Shown here in pieces: positions 18,075 to 27,942 of a stretch of DNA of 64,000 nt (positions within the stretch are counted from its first letter, which is position 1; the number at the start of each line of letters is the position of its first letter). The notes under the pieces were generated by a model. The model searched no databases, was not told the DNA's origin, and worked only from the letters and a program-made list of their open reading frames with translations. A program made the translations under genes and the position numbers. The stretch spans positions 358,512 through 422,511 of the forward strand of contig JACJNZ010000048.1 in NCBI GenBank assembly GCA_014695325.1, given 5' to 3'. Source of the stretch: Cyanobacteria bacterium FACHB-502. Lineage in GTDB: Bacteria; Cyanobacteriota; Cyanobacteriia; Elainellales; Elainellaceae.

Positions 18075-20273
18075 TTACTGCGCTAACTCGATCGCTCGCT
18101 TCGCTAATCCTTCTGGAGTGATGCCATTAAATGCCATCAGCTCGCTGGCAGTTGCAGTCGTTTCGCCGCGCTTCCAAACGATCGTGTCCCGTTTAGCAGT
18201 ACTACGAAGCATCATAGGTTCCAGCATTCCACTGGCTCCGCCTGTCACACCCAGAAGAACATCGCCGCCAAAGAAGCGATCGAATCCAGTCTCGTCGAGA
18301 AACTGACCGTCCGGCTCCGAGCAGGTCTCCCAGGACACATCTGAGGGGCGATAAAGCCGACGTGGACTGACGACGGAAACGATTCGCACTCCGTAGCCCT
18401 GCTGTTCAAGCTGAATCGCCGCTTCAAAGACGGGCAGCAAAATCATGTCGCCAATCACGGCAAAGACGATCGTTTTAGATCCACTGCTTTCTTGGAGGAC
18501 GATCGCGCCTTCCTGCAAGCCCTGACGAGTTTGCTCTAGCGTGGTGTAAATCGGCAGCGGCGACTTACTAGCGGTAATCACAATCCCTTTATTTTGCGTG
18601 GTCAAGCCCCAGTCGTAGCAAACCTGGATACTGTTGGCATCCGGCGGAAACAACGGGAAGACATTACCATTTCGCATCATTGCCGCAAAATAGGCCTCGA
18701 TTTCGGGGCGTTGGTGTGTCCAGCCATTGCGTCCCTGCTCTAGTGCGCCTGCGGTAAAGAGGGTCATTGTGGACGGCGTGGGGCGGCGCAGTTCTGCCAT
18801 TGCCTGAGTTACCGTTTGCCAGATTGGTAAGCCGTTGATTGCAAACGATTCGTAGGAACACCAGAGCGTTCGTGCGCCCATCAGTGCCAATGCTGCCGCC
18901 AATCCTGCACAGGCATCTTCGCTCAGAGGTTCGTAGACCTGACCGTCGGGCTGCTGATTATAGAGCGGGTCAGTCGTTGGGTGGATAATCTTCAACGCCT
19001 GGTTGATATTAGCAATTCCAGAAGCTTCGTTGCCGTCTGCGTTGGTGACAAGATACTGGCGATCGATCTCCCCGACCTTTGCCACAAGCCGACCCATTGT
19101 CGTTGTTGCCACTTTCTTTTCGCCGCCGACTTCGTATTCTTCAAGCGGCAGTTGCCCCAGAGTGGGCAGGGGCAGAACCGATTCTGTCACCGCCACTTGG
19201 CTAGCAGGTCCACCCGCCGATCGCTCACAGTTGGTTCTCACCAGTTCCCAGGCGGCAGCAGGCAGAGCACGGGCTTTGAGCCCAGCCACGATATCCGGGT
19301 TGTCGAGCGTGTGATGAGCATAAAGGTTGTGGGATTTTGCGCCTCGCGCATGAACACCTGCCCCTTTAAGCTGCTTGATGATAAACACGGTGAGCTTTCC
19401 GCCTAGAGCCGATCGCGCCGCTTCGTTCACCCCATACAAAACAGACTTGGCAAAAGCAAGCCGCTGCTCCCACGAGAAAGCCGTGCTGTCTATAAACGTG
19501 CCAGACTGGTTTTGGTCGTCAAAATCTTTTGCGTCTACAAGAACGACTTCTTCAAACCCATTTCCATGCCAGTAGGCGATCATGCCTTCGTTACTTTGTA
19601 GCGACACCATGCTGTGATGTTCCTGCGAATAGCCGTTCCACACCAGCACAGGCAGGAAGTTGGTTACGCTCGAATACGCGGTGTGGAAGTGCGCTATGCT
19701 GCTCATCGGATACGGCTCACCCATCCCGCCATCGCCCAGCGTAAAGGGAAACAGCGTCTTCCGGTGGAGCAGTGCGGCTGCCATGGCAAAGTGCTGTCCC
19801 TGTCCGAGGGGACCCGCTGGAGCTAGAATGCCTGGAATGTAGCCGGAAAGGTGTCCTAATAGCCCATGCTTTTCGCGGAACCGATCGCGCAACTGCTGCA
19901 CCGTGCCAATGCCCATTGCCTCCAGCGATCGATCGAGGAACATCGCGCTGTAAAATCCGGGTGCATGATGCCCCACTTCCGTCAGGATATTCTTGTGTCC
20001 CAGCATCACCAGCGCGGCATAAGCTTCTGCCTGGCTGGCAAACCCGCCCGGATGTCCCGATGCCTTGCTGCCCGTAACTTGCAGCGTCAGATAGCGCAGA
20101 GCATCTGCATAGAGCAGCGTCTGATACACTGCTGCCGGATCAGTGGGATCAGCGATCGATAAACTGCCCTCGGCAATGACAGGCGTTTTACCATAGGTGT
20201 CAAACCCCGGCAGCGAATCGCCGAAGTATTGGATTCCGTCACAAAAAGCAGGCACTTGGGTTACAGCAGCCAT
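18075..20273 (-). CDS. Transketolase-like thiamine diphosphate enzyme
   Basis: A 732-residue protein with a transketolase-type layout. The ThDP/pyrophosphate region carries LTLQVTGSKASGHPGGFASQ and PFTLGDGGMGEPY; a central pyrimidine-binding domain contains LVTNADGNEASGIANINQAL and EPLSEDACAGLAAALALMG; a C-terminal domain contains VVSVVSPRRLYRP and GVTGGASGMLEPMM. The sequence matches a conserved cyanobacterial family sometimes annotated as a second putative phosphoketolase. It lacks the canonical phosphoketolase N-terminus, so the true substrate is uncertain. It is monocistronic. The start at 20273 (MAAVTQVPAFCDGIQYFGDS) is the family start. Confidence 0.75.
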   Translation of the reverse strand: MAAVTQVPAFCDGIQYFGDSLPGFDTYGKTPVIAEGSLSIADPTDPAAVYQTLLYADALRYLTLQVTGSKASGHPGGFASQAEAYAALVMLGHKNILTEVGHHAPGFYSAMFLDRSLEAMGIGTVQQLRDRFREKHGLLGHLSGYIPGILAPAGPLGQGQHFAMAAALLHRKTLFPFTLGDGGMGEPYPMSSIAHFHTAYSSVTNFLPVLVWNGYSQEHHSMVSLQSNEGMIAYWHGNGFEEVVLVDAKDFDDQNQSGTFIDSTAFSWEQRLAFAKSVLYGVNEAARSALGGKLTVFIIKQLKGAGVHARGAKSHNLYAHHTLDNPDIVAGLKARALPAAAWELVRTNCERSAGGPASQVAVTESVLPLPTLGQLPLEEYEVGGEKKVATTTMGRLVAKVGEIDRQYLVTNADGNEASGIANINQALKIIHPTTDPLYNQQPDGQVYEPLSEDACAGLAAALALMGARTLWCSYESFAINGLPIWQTVTQAMAELRRPTPSTMTLFTAGALEQGRNGWTHQRPEIEAYFAAMMRNGNVFPLFPPDANSIQVCYDWGLTTQNKGIVITASKSPLPIYTTLEQTRQGLQEGAIVLQESSGSKTIVFAVIGDMILLPVFEAAIQLEQQGYGVRIVSVVSPRRLYRPSDVSWETCSEPDGQFLDETGFDRFFGGDVLLGVTGGASGMLEPMMLRSTAKRDTIVWKRGETTATASELMAFNGITPEGLAKRAIELAQ

Positions 20274-20795
20274 GAATTCAAATACCTCTCAAACCAGGAA
20301 GCGAGACGTTTACAAAGATATCAGCTCGTCGTGATTCGCTCATTAAGGCTGAGCGACAAGATCAATGCTGCGGTTAAACAATGTGGCATTCAACTTTAAA
20401 CCATTGCCGGAAAACGTGCCCAGCGATCGGCTAAGCCATTCGCCAAATCATAAGGGTTTTCCAAACGTGCGATCGTCCGGTGACCCGTGGACTCTGTTCT
20501 ACAGTAGGGTGATATTAGGACTGGCGTTTTGGATTCAACGTCTTTGGGTCGTGCAGCCGATCGATCGCGCGATTCATCAAACAGGCCGCCATGATGCAGC
20601 AAGACATACTGCTCACAGTTGCTGTTTCTGCCGCAGGATTACGGTCACCCTTAAGATCCTATCGCCTGATGGAATAAGAAAAAATAGTAATTGGCTGGAT
20701 GAGCGATAAGAATTCATTGGGGGGAACGATTAGTCTGCTCCACGATTTGCAGCATTCGGTTAAGTGAACGGGTGACTAAACGATCGACCAAAGGT
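20274..20795. other. Intergenic region, no gene recognised
   Basis: About 520 bases upstream of the transketolase-like gene (leftward) and a small hypothetical gene (rightward). Open frames here have biased, unconserved composition. No RNA gene is seen. Confidence 0.4.
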
Positions 20796-21002
20796 ATGGA
20801 AAATTATCAGTCCGATTGGCACTGCTTTACCGTAGCTCTGGCAGACCAGGTTCTGGAAAGCAATGTCGGTCAACTCTCCATTGGTCACTGGAAATGCTAT
20901 GGGGCTTATCGATCGACCGTGACTGACGAAACCCTGAACATCACGATTACCGCACAAAACCCTGATATTGATGCCCATTTAATGTGGCTAAGTATCTTAT
21001 AG
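20796..21002 (+). CDS. Small hypothetical protein
   Basis: A 68-residue frame starting at the ATG at 20796 (MENYQSDWHCFTVALADQVL). The composition is protein-like: alternating hydrophobic and polar residues with ITITAQNPDIDAHLMWLSIL at the end, and no membrane segment. An in-frame ATG at 20772 would add eight residues. I do not recognise the family. There is no obvious ribosome-binding site and no operon partner, so this may be a chance frame. Confidence 0.35.
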   Translation: MENYQSDWHCFTVALADQVLESNVGQLSIGHWKCYGAYRSTVTDETLNITITAQNPDIDAHLMWLSIL

Positions 21003-21623
21003 GCTCTAGAGGCAATGGTCGCTCATCAAGCGCCACTCTTCGCGTTGCTGATTGAGTTACGAATTGATTTGTCTCTAGCCGCTTTTTCTGGACGATCGCG
21101 AGCTGCTTTTTCCCACAAACTCAGTCTACATTACGAGAAATGCTACCCGTAGATTTACGGCCAGATTTTCTCTATAAAACTTAATAAAAATGTGAAAGAT
21201 CAGCCTTGAAACCAGGCTTTCAACTCAGAAATCCTATGTTAGTCTGATAGAGAAGAATTTCAAAATTCATTCAATAGTTCGGCCGAATCAACTGCTAAGG
21301 TTGGCTCTGTTTCGCTTCGCTGATGTACCCTCTGAAAGCTTGCCTGCTGATTTCTTTTAGAGATCAGGAAGGTCAGGGTTTTTGTTAGCTGAATTTAGTA
21401 TTTGGGTTCTCCCAAAGATGGGCTATGCCCTCCGAGACTCGTGCTTAGAGAGTGCATTGAGCTAGATTCAGTGTCAGTTGAGCGCTGGGTTCCTATTGGT
21501 TTCAGTCTGCTTGTGCAAGTTGTATGAGCAGTATATTCTATCGGCTGTTTATCTCAGCGATCGCCTGTGAGTGGTAGCACTCCAGCTTATTTTTGCATTC
21601 TTAATTCTTACATTACCCGCCTT
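21003..21623. other. Intergenic region, no gene recognised
   Basis: About 620 bases. It is AT-rich in the first half and has stop codons in all frames. A possible promoter for the small frame at 21624 would lie at its end. No RNA structure stands out by eye. Confidence 0.35.
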
Positions 21624-21725
21624 ATGAATTACGATTCTATCCCCATCATTATTCCGGTTCTAGCGACAGGGTATCTACTCGCAGTCTATTTGCTGCTGCG
21701 GCTGGCACAGCGATCGCGTGCATAG
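21624..21725 (+). CDS. Candidate 33-residue single-membrane-span peptide
   Basis: A short frame encoding an acidic start (MNYDSIP), a 20-residue hydrophobic helix (IIIPVLATGYLLAVYLLLRL) and a positively charged end (QRSRA). This is the layout of small thylakoid or complex-associated subunits in cyanobacteria. I cannot match it to a known Psb, Psa, Pet or Ndh small subunit. The charge distribution and clean ending support a real gene; the lack of a clear ribosome-binding site argues against. Confidence 0.4.
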   Translation: MNYDSIPIIIPVLATGYLLAVYLLLRLAQRSRA

Positions 21726-21876
21726 GTCAATGCAGATCACTGTCTAGAGCTAGGGATGGGTGCAGGCGGGATATAGATTCAGCGTTCCCGCTAAGATCAC
21801 TTTTATACCCCACCCTTTTTATCCCTGGCCCTGATGTCAGCTTGAACTCTTTCTGGCTGTGCTTTCTGGCTTTTAC

Positions 21877-22836
21877 TTAATCTGCCATTTCAAGCGACAT
21901 GAGCTGCTTTGCCAGGGATGCAATGTCAATGTGCTGCACGATCGGCATACAGCCCAACCACTGAACTGAGAGCGCAGCAAAGCTGTCGGCACAGCCGCTT
22001 ACACAAAATTGAGTGGGCATTGCCGTGCGCGTACTTCGCAGACCCAGCATTTCAAGTTCTTTTGCCGCCGCTCTCACCAAATGAGCTGCCGGATCAATGA
22101 GCTGAATCGAGCGGGGCAGGATCGATTTCAACACGGGTGCAAGGTGCGGGTAATGGGTGCAGCCATACACCAGCGTATCGATCTGCTGCTCTACCAGGGG
22201 CGCGAGGTATGCCTTGGCAACCTGACGAGTATAGGGGTCATGAATCCGATTCTGCTCGATCAGCGGCACAAATTCGGGACAACCCTGCTGCCAGACTTCG
22301 ACATCGGGATTAATTTCCTGAATAGCCCGTCGATAAGCATTACTTGCTGCGGTTGCCGGAGTTGAGATCACCCCAATCCGCCGCCCACGCTGAACAGCTG
22401 CTCTGGCTCCCGGCAAAATGACACCCAAAATCGGGATATTAAATTCAGCTTGCACTTGCTCCAGCACGAGAGCAGAACTGGTGTTGCAAGCCATAATCAC
22501 CATCTTGACGCCTTGCTGCTGCATCCAGAGCATGATCTCCCGGACGAATTGCAGGATCTCAGCTTGAGTGCGAGTGCCATAGGGTAGCCGAGCCGTGTCG
22601 CCAAAATAAAGGATTGACTCGTTGGGCAACTGGCGATATAGCTCTCGTAAAACGGTTAAACCTCCTACGCCGCTATCGAAGACCCCTATCCGGGCACGTT
22701 GCCGATCGCTTGAGTGAGGAACAGGCTGGACGGAGGATTGCAGAGATGTCATAGGGTGGAATGGTATCGAGGAACCCTGAGCAAGCACTGGCTCAGTCTG
22801 ATTAGTCTGAACGGAGTTTGTAATCGAAAGTTTCAT
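21877..22836 (-). CDS. murI: Glutamate racemase
   Basis: A 319-residue protein that makes D-glutamate for peptidoglycan. Motifs in order: RIGVFDSGVGGLTVLREL, YFGDTARLPYG, MACNTSSAL (first catalytic cysteine) and YGCTHYPHL (second catalytic cysteine). The conserved domain begins about residue 48; the preceding stretch is low complexity, so the true start may be the internal ATG at 22752 (MTSLQSSVQPVPHSSDRQRA). It stands alone, divergent from nothing close and separated by 154 bases from the antiporter gene on the same strand. Confidence 0.93.
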   Translation of the reverse strand: MKLSITNSVQTNQTEPVLAQGSSIPFHPMTSLQSSVQPVPHSSDRQRARIGVFDSGVGGLTVLRELYRQLPNESILYFGDTARLPYGTRTQAEILQFVREIMLWMQQQGVKMVIMACNTSSALVLEQVQAEFNIPILGVILPGARAAVQRGRRIGVISTPATAASNAYRRAIQEINPDVEVWQQGCPEFVPLIEQNRIHDPYTRQVAKAYLAPLVEQQIDTLVYGCTHYPHLAPVLKSILPRSIQLIDPAAHLVRAAAKELEMLGLRSTRTAMPTQFCVSGCADSFAALSVQWLGCMPIVQHIDIASLAKQLMSLEMAD

Positions 22837-22990
22837 CCAGGAGACTCGGAAACAAGAGGAGATTAAAGGTCATCAGCGTTAGCAGATCGGTGTGAGGAAG
22901 TTAAGACGGTTTATATAATAGACGCTATCCGTAGCAATGGAATAGAGACAAAACGTAACCTTATCCACCCATAGCGTTTTGAGCTGACCG

Positions 22991-24433
22991 CTAGCGAGGA
23001 TCTTGAATTGACTCTTGGTTGGCTGCTTGTGCGATTGCCTTTTCACTCTCTGGAGCAGCAGATGGCATTTGAAAGGCGGATCGCAGCAGCGGCGGAGCTA
23101 CAAAGGTCGTGAGAATCACCATTACAATAATGGCAGCATTGAGTGATTCTGAAAGAACACCCGTAGCAGATCCTACGCCAGCAAACACCAGTCCCACTTC
23201 CCCCCGTGGAATCATCCCAATGCCGATCGCCAGCCGATTAATTCCCGGTTGACCGAATACTGCCAGCCCCGTCACCAATTTGCCAATAATGGCAACCACA
23301 ACCAGAAACGCGGCAATGATGAGCCCTTCTCGATTGCCCGGATCGAAGGGATTCAGCACACTAACATCGGTTCTTGCGCCCACCACAACAAAAAAGATTG
23401 GCACAAAGATATCGGCGATCGGAATTACTTGTTCGTTAATCTCGTGCTGTTTCTCGGTTTCTGCCAGAATTAGTCCGGCGGCAAAAGATCCTAAAATTGC
23501 TTCTAGCTGAATCGCTGCGCCCACATAAGCCAACACTAAGGCAAAGGCAAACGCAGGCAGAATCAGCTTGCCTCGCGTCTGGATCTTGTTGGTCAGCGCA
23601 ACAAAGTAAGGGCTGAGCAAGCGTCCGAGAAAAATCGCGCCAACCAAAAAAACGCAGGCTCCTACGATGAGATAAATAACATTGCCAATCTGGATTTCAC
23701 CCGTTTTTGCCAGACTTGCCACTACCGCCAGCACAATAATGCCCAGCACATCATCTAGCACGGCTGCACCAATAATAATCTGACCTTCTCTGGTACTAAG
23801 CTGCTGGATTTCGGCAAGCACTTTTGCAGTAATGCCAATACTGGTTGCTGTGAGCGCAGCCCCCGCAAAGACAGCAGGAACGGCAGGAACCCCAAAGAGT
23901 AGGCTCAACCCGGCAGTGCCGATCGCAAACGGAACCGCTACCCCAACGACGGCAACCGCGGCAGCCTGCGGACCGACTTTGATCAGTTCTTTAAGATTGG
24001 ATTCTAGCCCAATCTCAAACAGCAAAATGATCACCCCCAACTCAGACAGCACCGAGATCACTTCGCTAATTCCAGAGGCGACAGCAGGCGTTTGGTCAGG
24101 GGTTAGCCCGGCTGTCGCTTGCAGAAAATCAAGCAGCAGCGAGTTCCAAGTTTGGTCGCCTGCCTGCGGAAAGACTAGCAAATTAAATGCTGAGATGCCA
24201 ACGACCACGCCACCAACCAGCTCTCCGAGAACTGGAGGAAGATTGAGCCGGGCGCAAACTTCGCCAATTAGCTTAGATGCAAAATAAATCACAACCAGGC
24301 TCAGCAACACGCCTGCTAAAACCAGGGGTGAATTTTCTGCTTCCGCTGCCGTTGCCAGAACGGGAACCGAAAGCCTTGAAAGGTCAGAAATCGCCCAAGC
24401 CGCGTAATCAACCATGCCGTTGGCAGAACTCAT
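22991..24433 (-). CDS. nhaS3: Na+/H+ antiporter, NhaS3-like (CPA2 family)
   Basis: A 480-residue membrane protein with about 12 hydrophobic helices. The N-terminal helices with ENSPLVLAGVLLSLVVIYFA and LNLPPVLGELVGGVVVGISA match the cyanobacterial NhaS3 antiporter. The conserved GAAVLDDVLGIIVLA segment contains the paired aspartates used for cation binding in CPA2 exchangers, and IPRGEVGLVFAGVG is near the C-terminus. NhaS3 is the thylakoid-located essential antiporter in Synechocystis; the same role here is inferred. The C-terminus is a short soluble tail without a TrkA domain. Confidence 0.85.
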   Translation of the reverse strand: MSSANGMVDYAAWAISDLSRLSVPVLATAAEAENSPLVLAGVLLSLVVIYFASKLIGEVCARLNLPPVLGELVGGVVVGISAFNLLVFPQAGDQTWNSLLLDFLQATAGLTPDQTPAVASGISEVISVLSELGVIILLFEIGLESNLKELIKVGPQAAAVAVVGVAVPFAIGTAGLSLLFGVPAVPAVFAGAALTATSIGITAKVLAEIQQLSTREGQIIIGAAVLDDVLGIIVLAVVASLAKTGEIQIGNVIYLIVGACVFLVGAIFLGRLLSPYFVALTNKIQTRGKLILPAFAFALVLAYVGAAIQLEAILGSFAAGLILAETEKQHEINEQVIPIADIFVPIFFVVVGARTDVSVLNPFDPGNREGLIIAAFLVVVAIIGKLVTGLAVFGQPGINRLAIGIGMIPRGEVGLVFAGVGSATGVLSESLNAAIIVMVILTTFVAPPLLRSAFQMPSAAPESEKAIAQAANQESIQDPR

Positions 24434-24952
24434 CCAGTCTACTGTACATGGTTCTTCATATAATGCAAAACAGCGGAGGGATGGATATCAAGAAATATGA
24501 ATAGCTGTATGAATAACTGTCATTTGTGAAGGGTCACCGGTTGTTTGGGACTAACTGGTTTGGAACTAATTGTTCGGGACTAATGATGAGCCAGATGATA
24601 GTCATCTGTGAAAGCTGCACTTCGCATCGCTATGAGCTGCAAAGGGTTGAACCAGCGATGAGCTAAGTAGGTCCGTGGGATTAAACGTCATCTTCGTGAA
24701 ATGGATTGGCGCAGCGTAACGCATCATTATTGGAGCTTCATTAGAGCTTCTGGAAATTGATCCGTTACGGCTTTGCTAAACCTAATAACATTGCTAAATG
24801 GAAATAGGATTCTCGAATAGGGAGTTCTGCGCTAGAGGCGGCTTGCAACCACCCTTACAGAATTCATCCGTCGAATCAGCAACGCCAAATATCCTCCGGT
24901 TAATTACGCCTACCTTCATGAGTAAGCTGATCACAGATGACAAATGACTTTT
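24434..24952. other. Intergenic region with a short degenerate tandem repeat
   Basis: About 520 bases. At 24541-24584 three imperfect ~15-base units (TTGTTTGGGACTAAC, TGGTTTGGAACTAAT, TGTTCGGGACTAAT) follow each other. Otherwise nothing is recognised. Confidence 0.45.
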
Positions 24953-25765
24953 TTACACAAACACTCGATGATTGAGAGCAGGCATTTGTCGCCGCACCTG
25001 TTCTAGGCGAGTAGGCTCGATCACCGCCAGGGCAATTCCCGGCTGATCGCCCGCATCAGACAGAATGATGCCCCAAGGATCGATAATGACAGCGTGCCCG
25101 TGGGACTGCCGCATTGCATTGTGTTTGCCCGTTTGAGCAGGCGCGATTACATAGCAGGTGTTTTCGATCGCCCTTGCCTGAAGCAGTACTTGCCAGTGGT
25201 CTTTTCCGGTGTAAGCTGTGAATGCTGCCGGAACAAACAGCACCTCTGCTCCCATTTGTGAAAGATGGCGATACAGTTCGGGAAAGCGGACATCATAGCA
25301 AACTGACAGTCCTAGATGCCCCAGTTCCTTAGAAGGGTAAACGGGCGGCAGTCGCATTCCGGCAAGCACAGTATTGGATTCCTGATAGGTATTGCCGTCG
25401 GGCAGGTTGACATCAAACAGATGCACCTTCTCGTAGCGGGACAGCTCTTCGCCACTGCTACCTACCAGCAAAGCGGTATTGTAAACCTTCCCTGTTTCGC
25501 TGGGAACCGGAAAGCCACCTCCCAGGAGTGTGATTTGATAGCGTTGTGCCATCGTTTTCAGGAATTTTTCGCTGCGCTGGGCGATCGTCTCAGCCTGGTC
25601 AATCTTGACTTGCTCATCTCCCAAAAACGAGAAATTTTCAGGCAAACAAATCAGTTCTGCGCCTTGCCGCACTGCCAGATCGATTAAATCTTCTGCCTGT
25701 GCCAGATTTTTTTCGACGTCTGGCTGACTGTTCATTTGCACTGCCGCAGCAAGATAAGACTTCAT
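24953..25765 (-). CDS. Carbon-nitrogen hydrolase, Nit1/deaminated-glutathione-amidase type
   Basis: A 270-residue nitrilase-superfamily amidase with an intact Glu-Lys-Cys triad: E in ICLPENFSFLG, K in SRYEKVHLFDVNLP and C in LGLSVCYDVRFPELYRHL. The LHLFDV-type motif and FTAYTGKDHWQVLLQARAIEN place it in the Nit1/NitA branch, whose characterised members hydrolyse deaminated glutathione. It is distinct from the cluster nitrilase at 51.9 kb, which has a longer C-terminus. It is monocistronic with a long upstream gap. Confidence 0.85.
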   Translation of the reverse strand: MKSYLAAAVQMNSQPDVEKNLAQAEDLIDLAVRQGAELICLPENFSFLGDEQVKIDQAETIAQRSEKFLKTMAQRYQITLLGGGFPVPSETGKVYNTALLVGSSGEELSRYEKVHLFDVNLPDGNTYQESNTVLAGMRLPPVYPSKELGHLGLSVCYDVRFPELYRHLSQMGAEVLFVPAAFTAYTGKDHWQVLLQARAIENTCYVIAPAQTGKHNAMRQSHGHAVIIDPWGIILSDAGDQPGIALAVIEPTRLEQVRRQMPALNHRVFV

Positions 25766-26616
25766 AGGAAAAAACCACTCGTAACGATGACAGTTGGGTG
25801 GGGATCGCCCGGATATCCTCAGTTTAATGGGTTTAAGGAACCGATCGACGGCTGTTGTAATGATTTCAAACGTTGGATAGATGTGCGGATACTTCGGAGT
25901 ATCGCTGCTGGTCTAAACTCCGGCGAATTGTTCTTCTAACATACCCGCTAGACTACCCATTGCTTCACAAAGAATTGACGGGGAATGCCGCTGGGCAAAA
26001 CAATTCTGAAAGGTTTATTTCAAGGGATTTATAGCCTCTGTAATCCTAGTGAACCCTGCGTGAAGCCCCAGTAAATTCTTGTAGGGAGCAACTTGCGAAA
26101 CTGATTCGATCAGATTTAATCTTGTCAATATCCAGTTAAGTCAGGGTTAAGGATGCATCTTAACTGGACTTGTCCTGACGGTGTTTGGTTTTATCGTGTT
26201 TATCCTGCTCGTAATTCTCCCAAGATTTGGTAGCTAACAAGGGTGTACTGTAAACCCGTCATTAAACCAGTCAGTCATTAAGCAAGTTCAGCCTTCGTTT
26301 GTTCGGGTGCAGGTCTACTTCTAGATTTTTTCTTCATTTGCAGTCTAAGTCTGCACCTCAGTCAGGTTGTTGTAATTCCACAGCTTGTAATTTCGCATTA
26401 TTAAATGCTGCGTGAAATTAGGTTGCGTGAACGTCCCGCTTGCATCAGCCGGATAGTTCACTACGCTGCTTTGAACCCACGACAAGCTCTGTTTCTCTGT
26501 TATCCCTTGAGTAGAACAGGGTGAATCAGGAAGCAGACTGAAACCGGCTGCCATCAGGAATGTGCGATCTGCGCCAGGAGCAATGGCTCTAACCCACGGT
26601 TGTACAGATTTTGAGC
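25766..26616. other. Intergenic region, no secure gene
   Basis: About 850 bases between the divergent amidase and FHA genes. A 93-codon minus-strand frame (26345-26626) overlaps the FHA start and has no recognised family. No RNA gene was identified. Confidence 0.4.
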
Positions 26617-27165
26617 ATGATGTCAAACCTGCCCCCTTCTACGGCTTCTTCTTCTAGCCCGCTTCACTTTCTTCAGCAGCATCCGCTTTTGCTCGATGCA
26701 CTCCTGATGAACTGTAACTATGATCTTGATGAGGTGACGCGGCTGATTCAGCCTGCTCTGGCTGCCTCTGATCGCTGTCAGCGAACGCCCTACTATATCC
26801 AGGCAGTTGCTGTTGGCAATACACACTTTCTGATGACGAATGCAGCAACCGTTCAAGCCACCGAAATCACCCCCCAGCCTTCAACCTGGCTTGTGGGTCG
26901 TAGTCCTGCCTGCGCGATTACGATCGTCAATCGGCTCGTTTCTCGCTGCCATGCGGTGATTGGGTATCAGACAACCTACGGGTTCTATATTGCTGATTTA
27001 AGCAGCAGCAACGGTACACGGGTTAATCATCGGCGACTGGTTCCCTCAGAACGCTGTTCGCTTCAGGACGGTGATTTGTTGCAGTTGGGAGGACTCAAGC
27101 TAGAGTTCTTCCTGGTTTCGCAGGTGAGGCAGCTCGCGGCGATCGATGAAACGACCTGCTATTGA
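26617..27165 (+). CDS. FHA-domain protein
   Basis: A 182-residue soluble protein starting at the paired ATGs at 26617/26620. A TTG six bases upstream is the other option. A short helical N-terminus with YDLDEVTRLIQPAL precedes a C-terminal forkhead-associated domain (about 85-170) with the phosphothreonine-binding hallmarks WLVGRSPACAI (GR), VSRCHAVIGY (SxxH) and DLSSSNGTRVNHRRL (NG). It probably reads Ser/Thr-kinase signals. No kinase gene is adjacent. Confidence 0.8.
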   Translation: MMSNLPPSTASSSSPLHFLQQHPLLLDALLMNCNYDLDEVTRLIQPALAASDRCQRTPYYIQAVAVGNTHFLMTNAATVQATEITPQPSTWLVGRSPACAITIVNRLVSRCHAVIGYQTTYGFYIADLSSSNGTRVNHRRLVPSERCSLQDGDLLQLGGLKLEFFLVSQVRQLAAIDETTCY

Positions 27166-27224
27166 GTCGTGCTGAAGCGATCGATCGCACAAACCACTTG
27201 TACATCCCGCAAGATACAAAACAA

Positions 27225-27243
27225 GGGCACAGCAGATGTGCCC
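27225..27243 (-). terminator. Rho-independent terminator candidate downstream of rpsU
   Basis: GGGCACA - GCAGA loop - TGTGCCC, a perfect 7-bp stem in the gap between convergent FHA and rpsU genes. On the minus strand the stem is followed by CTTGTTTTGTATC, a T-rich run, so it fits best as the rpsU terminator, about 125 bases past its stop. Confidence 0.6.
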
Positions 27244-27366
27244 TCATCCTGCTATTACTGTCTCACCGTCTACTGTTTCACCATCAATGATGATTAGTGA
27301 TGAATGATTAATGATGCTTTGTCAAGCCAGTTTGGCAAACACGATAACATCTCAGAGCCGCAGACT

Positions 27367-27546
27367 TTAGCGGAAGCGACGCTTGCGACGAGCCATGACT
27401 GCTTTACGCTTGCGCTTTTCGAGCGGAGTCTCAAAATGACGATGGCTCTTGACATCTGCCAGAATGCCCGCCTTGGAAACCTGTCGCTTGAACCGACGCA
27501 GCGCTGATTCAATTCCTTCGTTTTCTCCTAAGACCACTTGGGTCAT
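27367..27546 (-). CDS. rpsU: 30S ribosomal protein S21
   Basis: A 59-residue basic protein ([20 protein letters not shown] ... [15 protein letters not shown]), the complete S21 family length. The start at 27546 is set by homology and by an AGGAG ribosome-binding site about ten bases upstream on the minus strand (27556-27560). A longer upstream in-frame extension is not part of S21. It is needed for translation initiation on the 30S subunit. Monocistronic here. Confidence 0.95.
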   Translation of the reverse strand: MTQVVLGENEGIESALRRFKRQVSKAGILADVKSHRHFETPLEKRKRKAVMARRKRRFR

Positions 27547-27942
27547 TGCTTGCTGCTCCTTTTCTAAGATGTGAATGAGGTCAATCAAGAGAATTAAGGT
27601 TGGGGCGATCGAGTCATGATCAAGTAGGACTGGAGCAATCAAGACTGACAGAATAAAACCTGTGAAATCAGTCCGTGCCAATCGAACGACGACTGCTGCG
27701 ATCGCTGCTAGACATTTTAAAAAGTCTGAATAGCTTCGGCAACTAACAGCGTTAAGGCGTATCAGATGCCAGACCAGTTATTTTACCCTGGTTTGTTTGG
27801 AAAAGTATAGAGGGTGGGGGATGCAGAGGAAGGTGAGGAGTGAAGGGGGTAGGAAACTGCGACGGATAGGCTACTGGACAAATTGGATGGTGGGAACTAT
27901 GATTGCTGCTACTTTATCGAAGCAGTGTTCAGTAGGCTTAGC
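27547..27942. other. Promoter region of rpsU (leftward) and murF (rightward)
   Basis: About 400 bases between the divergent genes. No further gene or structure is recognised. Confidence 0.4.

Noticed and set aside
26345..26626. 93-codon minus-strand frame overlapping the FHA gene start
   Set aside because: Divergent overlap with a clear FHA gene, no recognised domain. Parts look protein-like, so it is not fully excluded.
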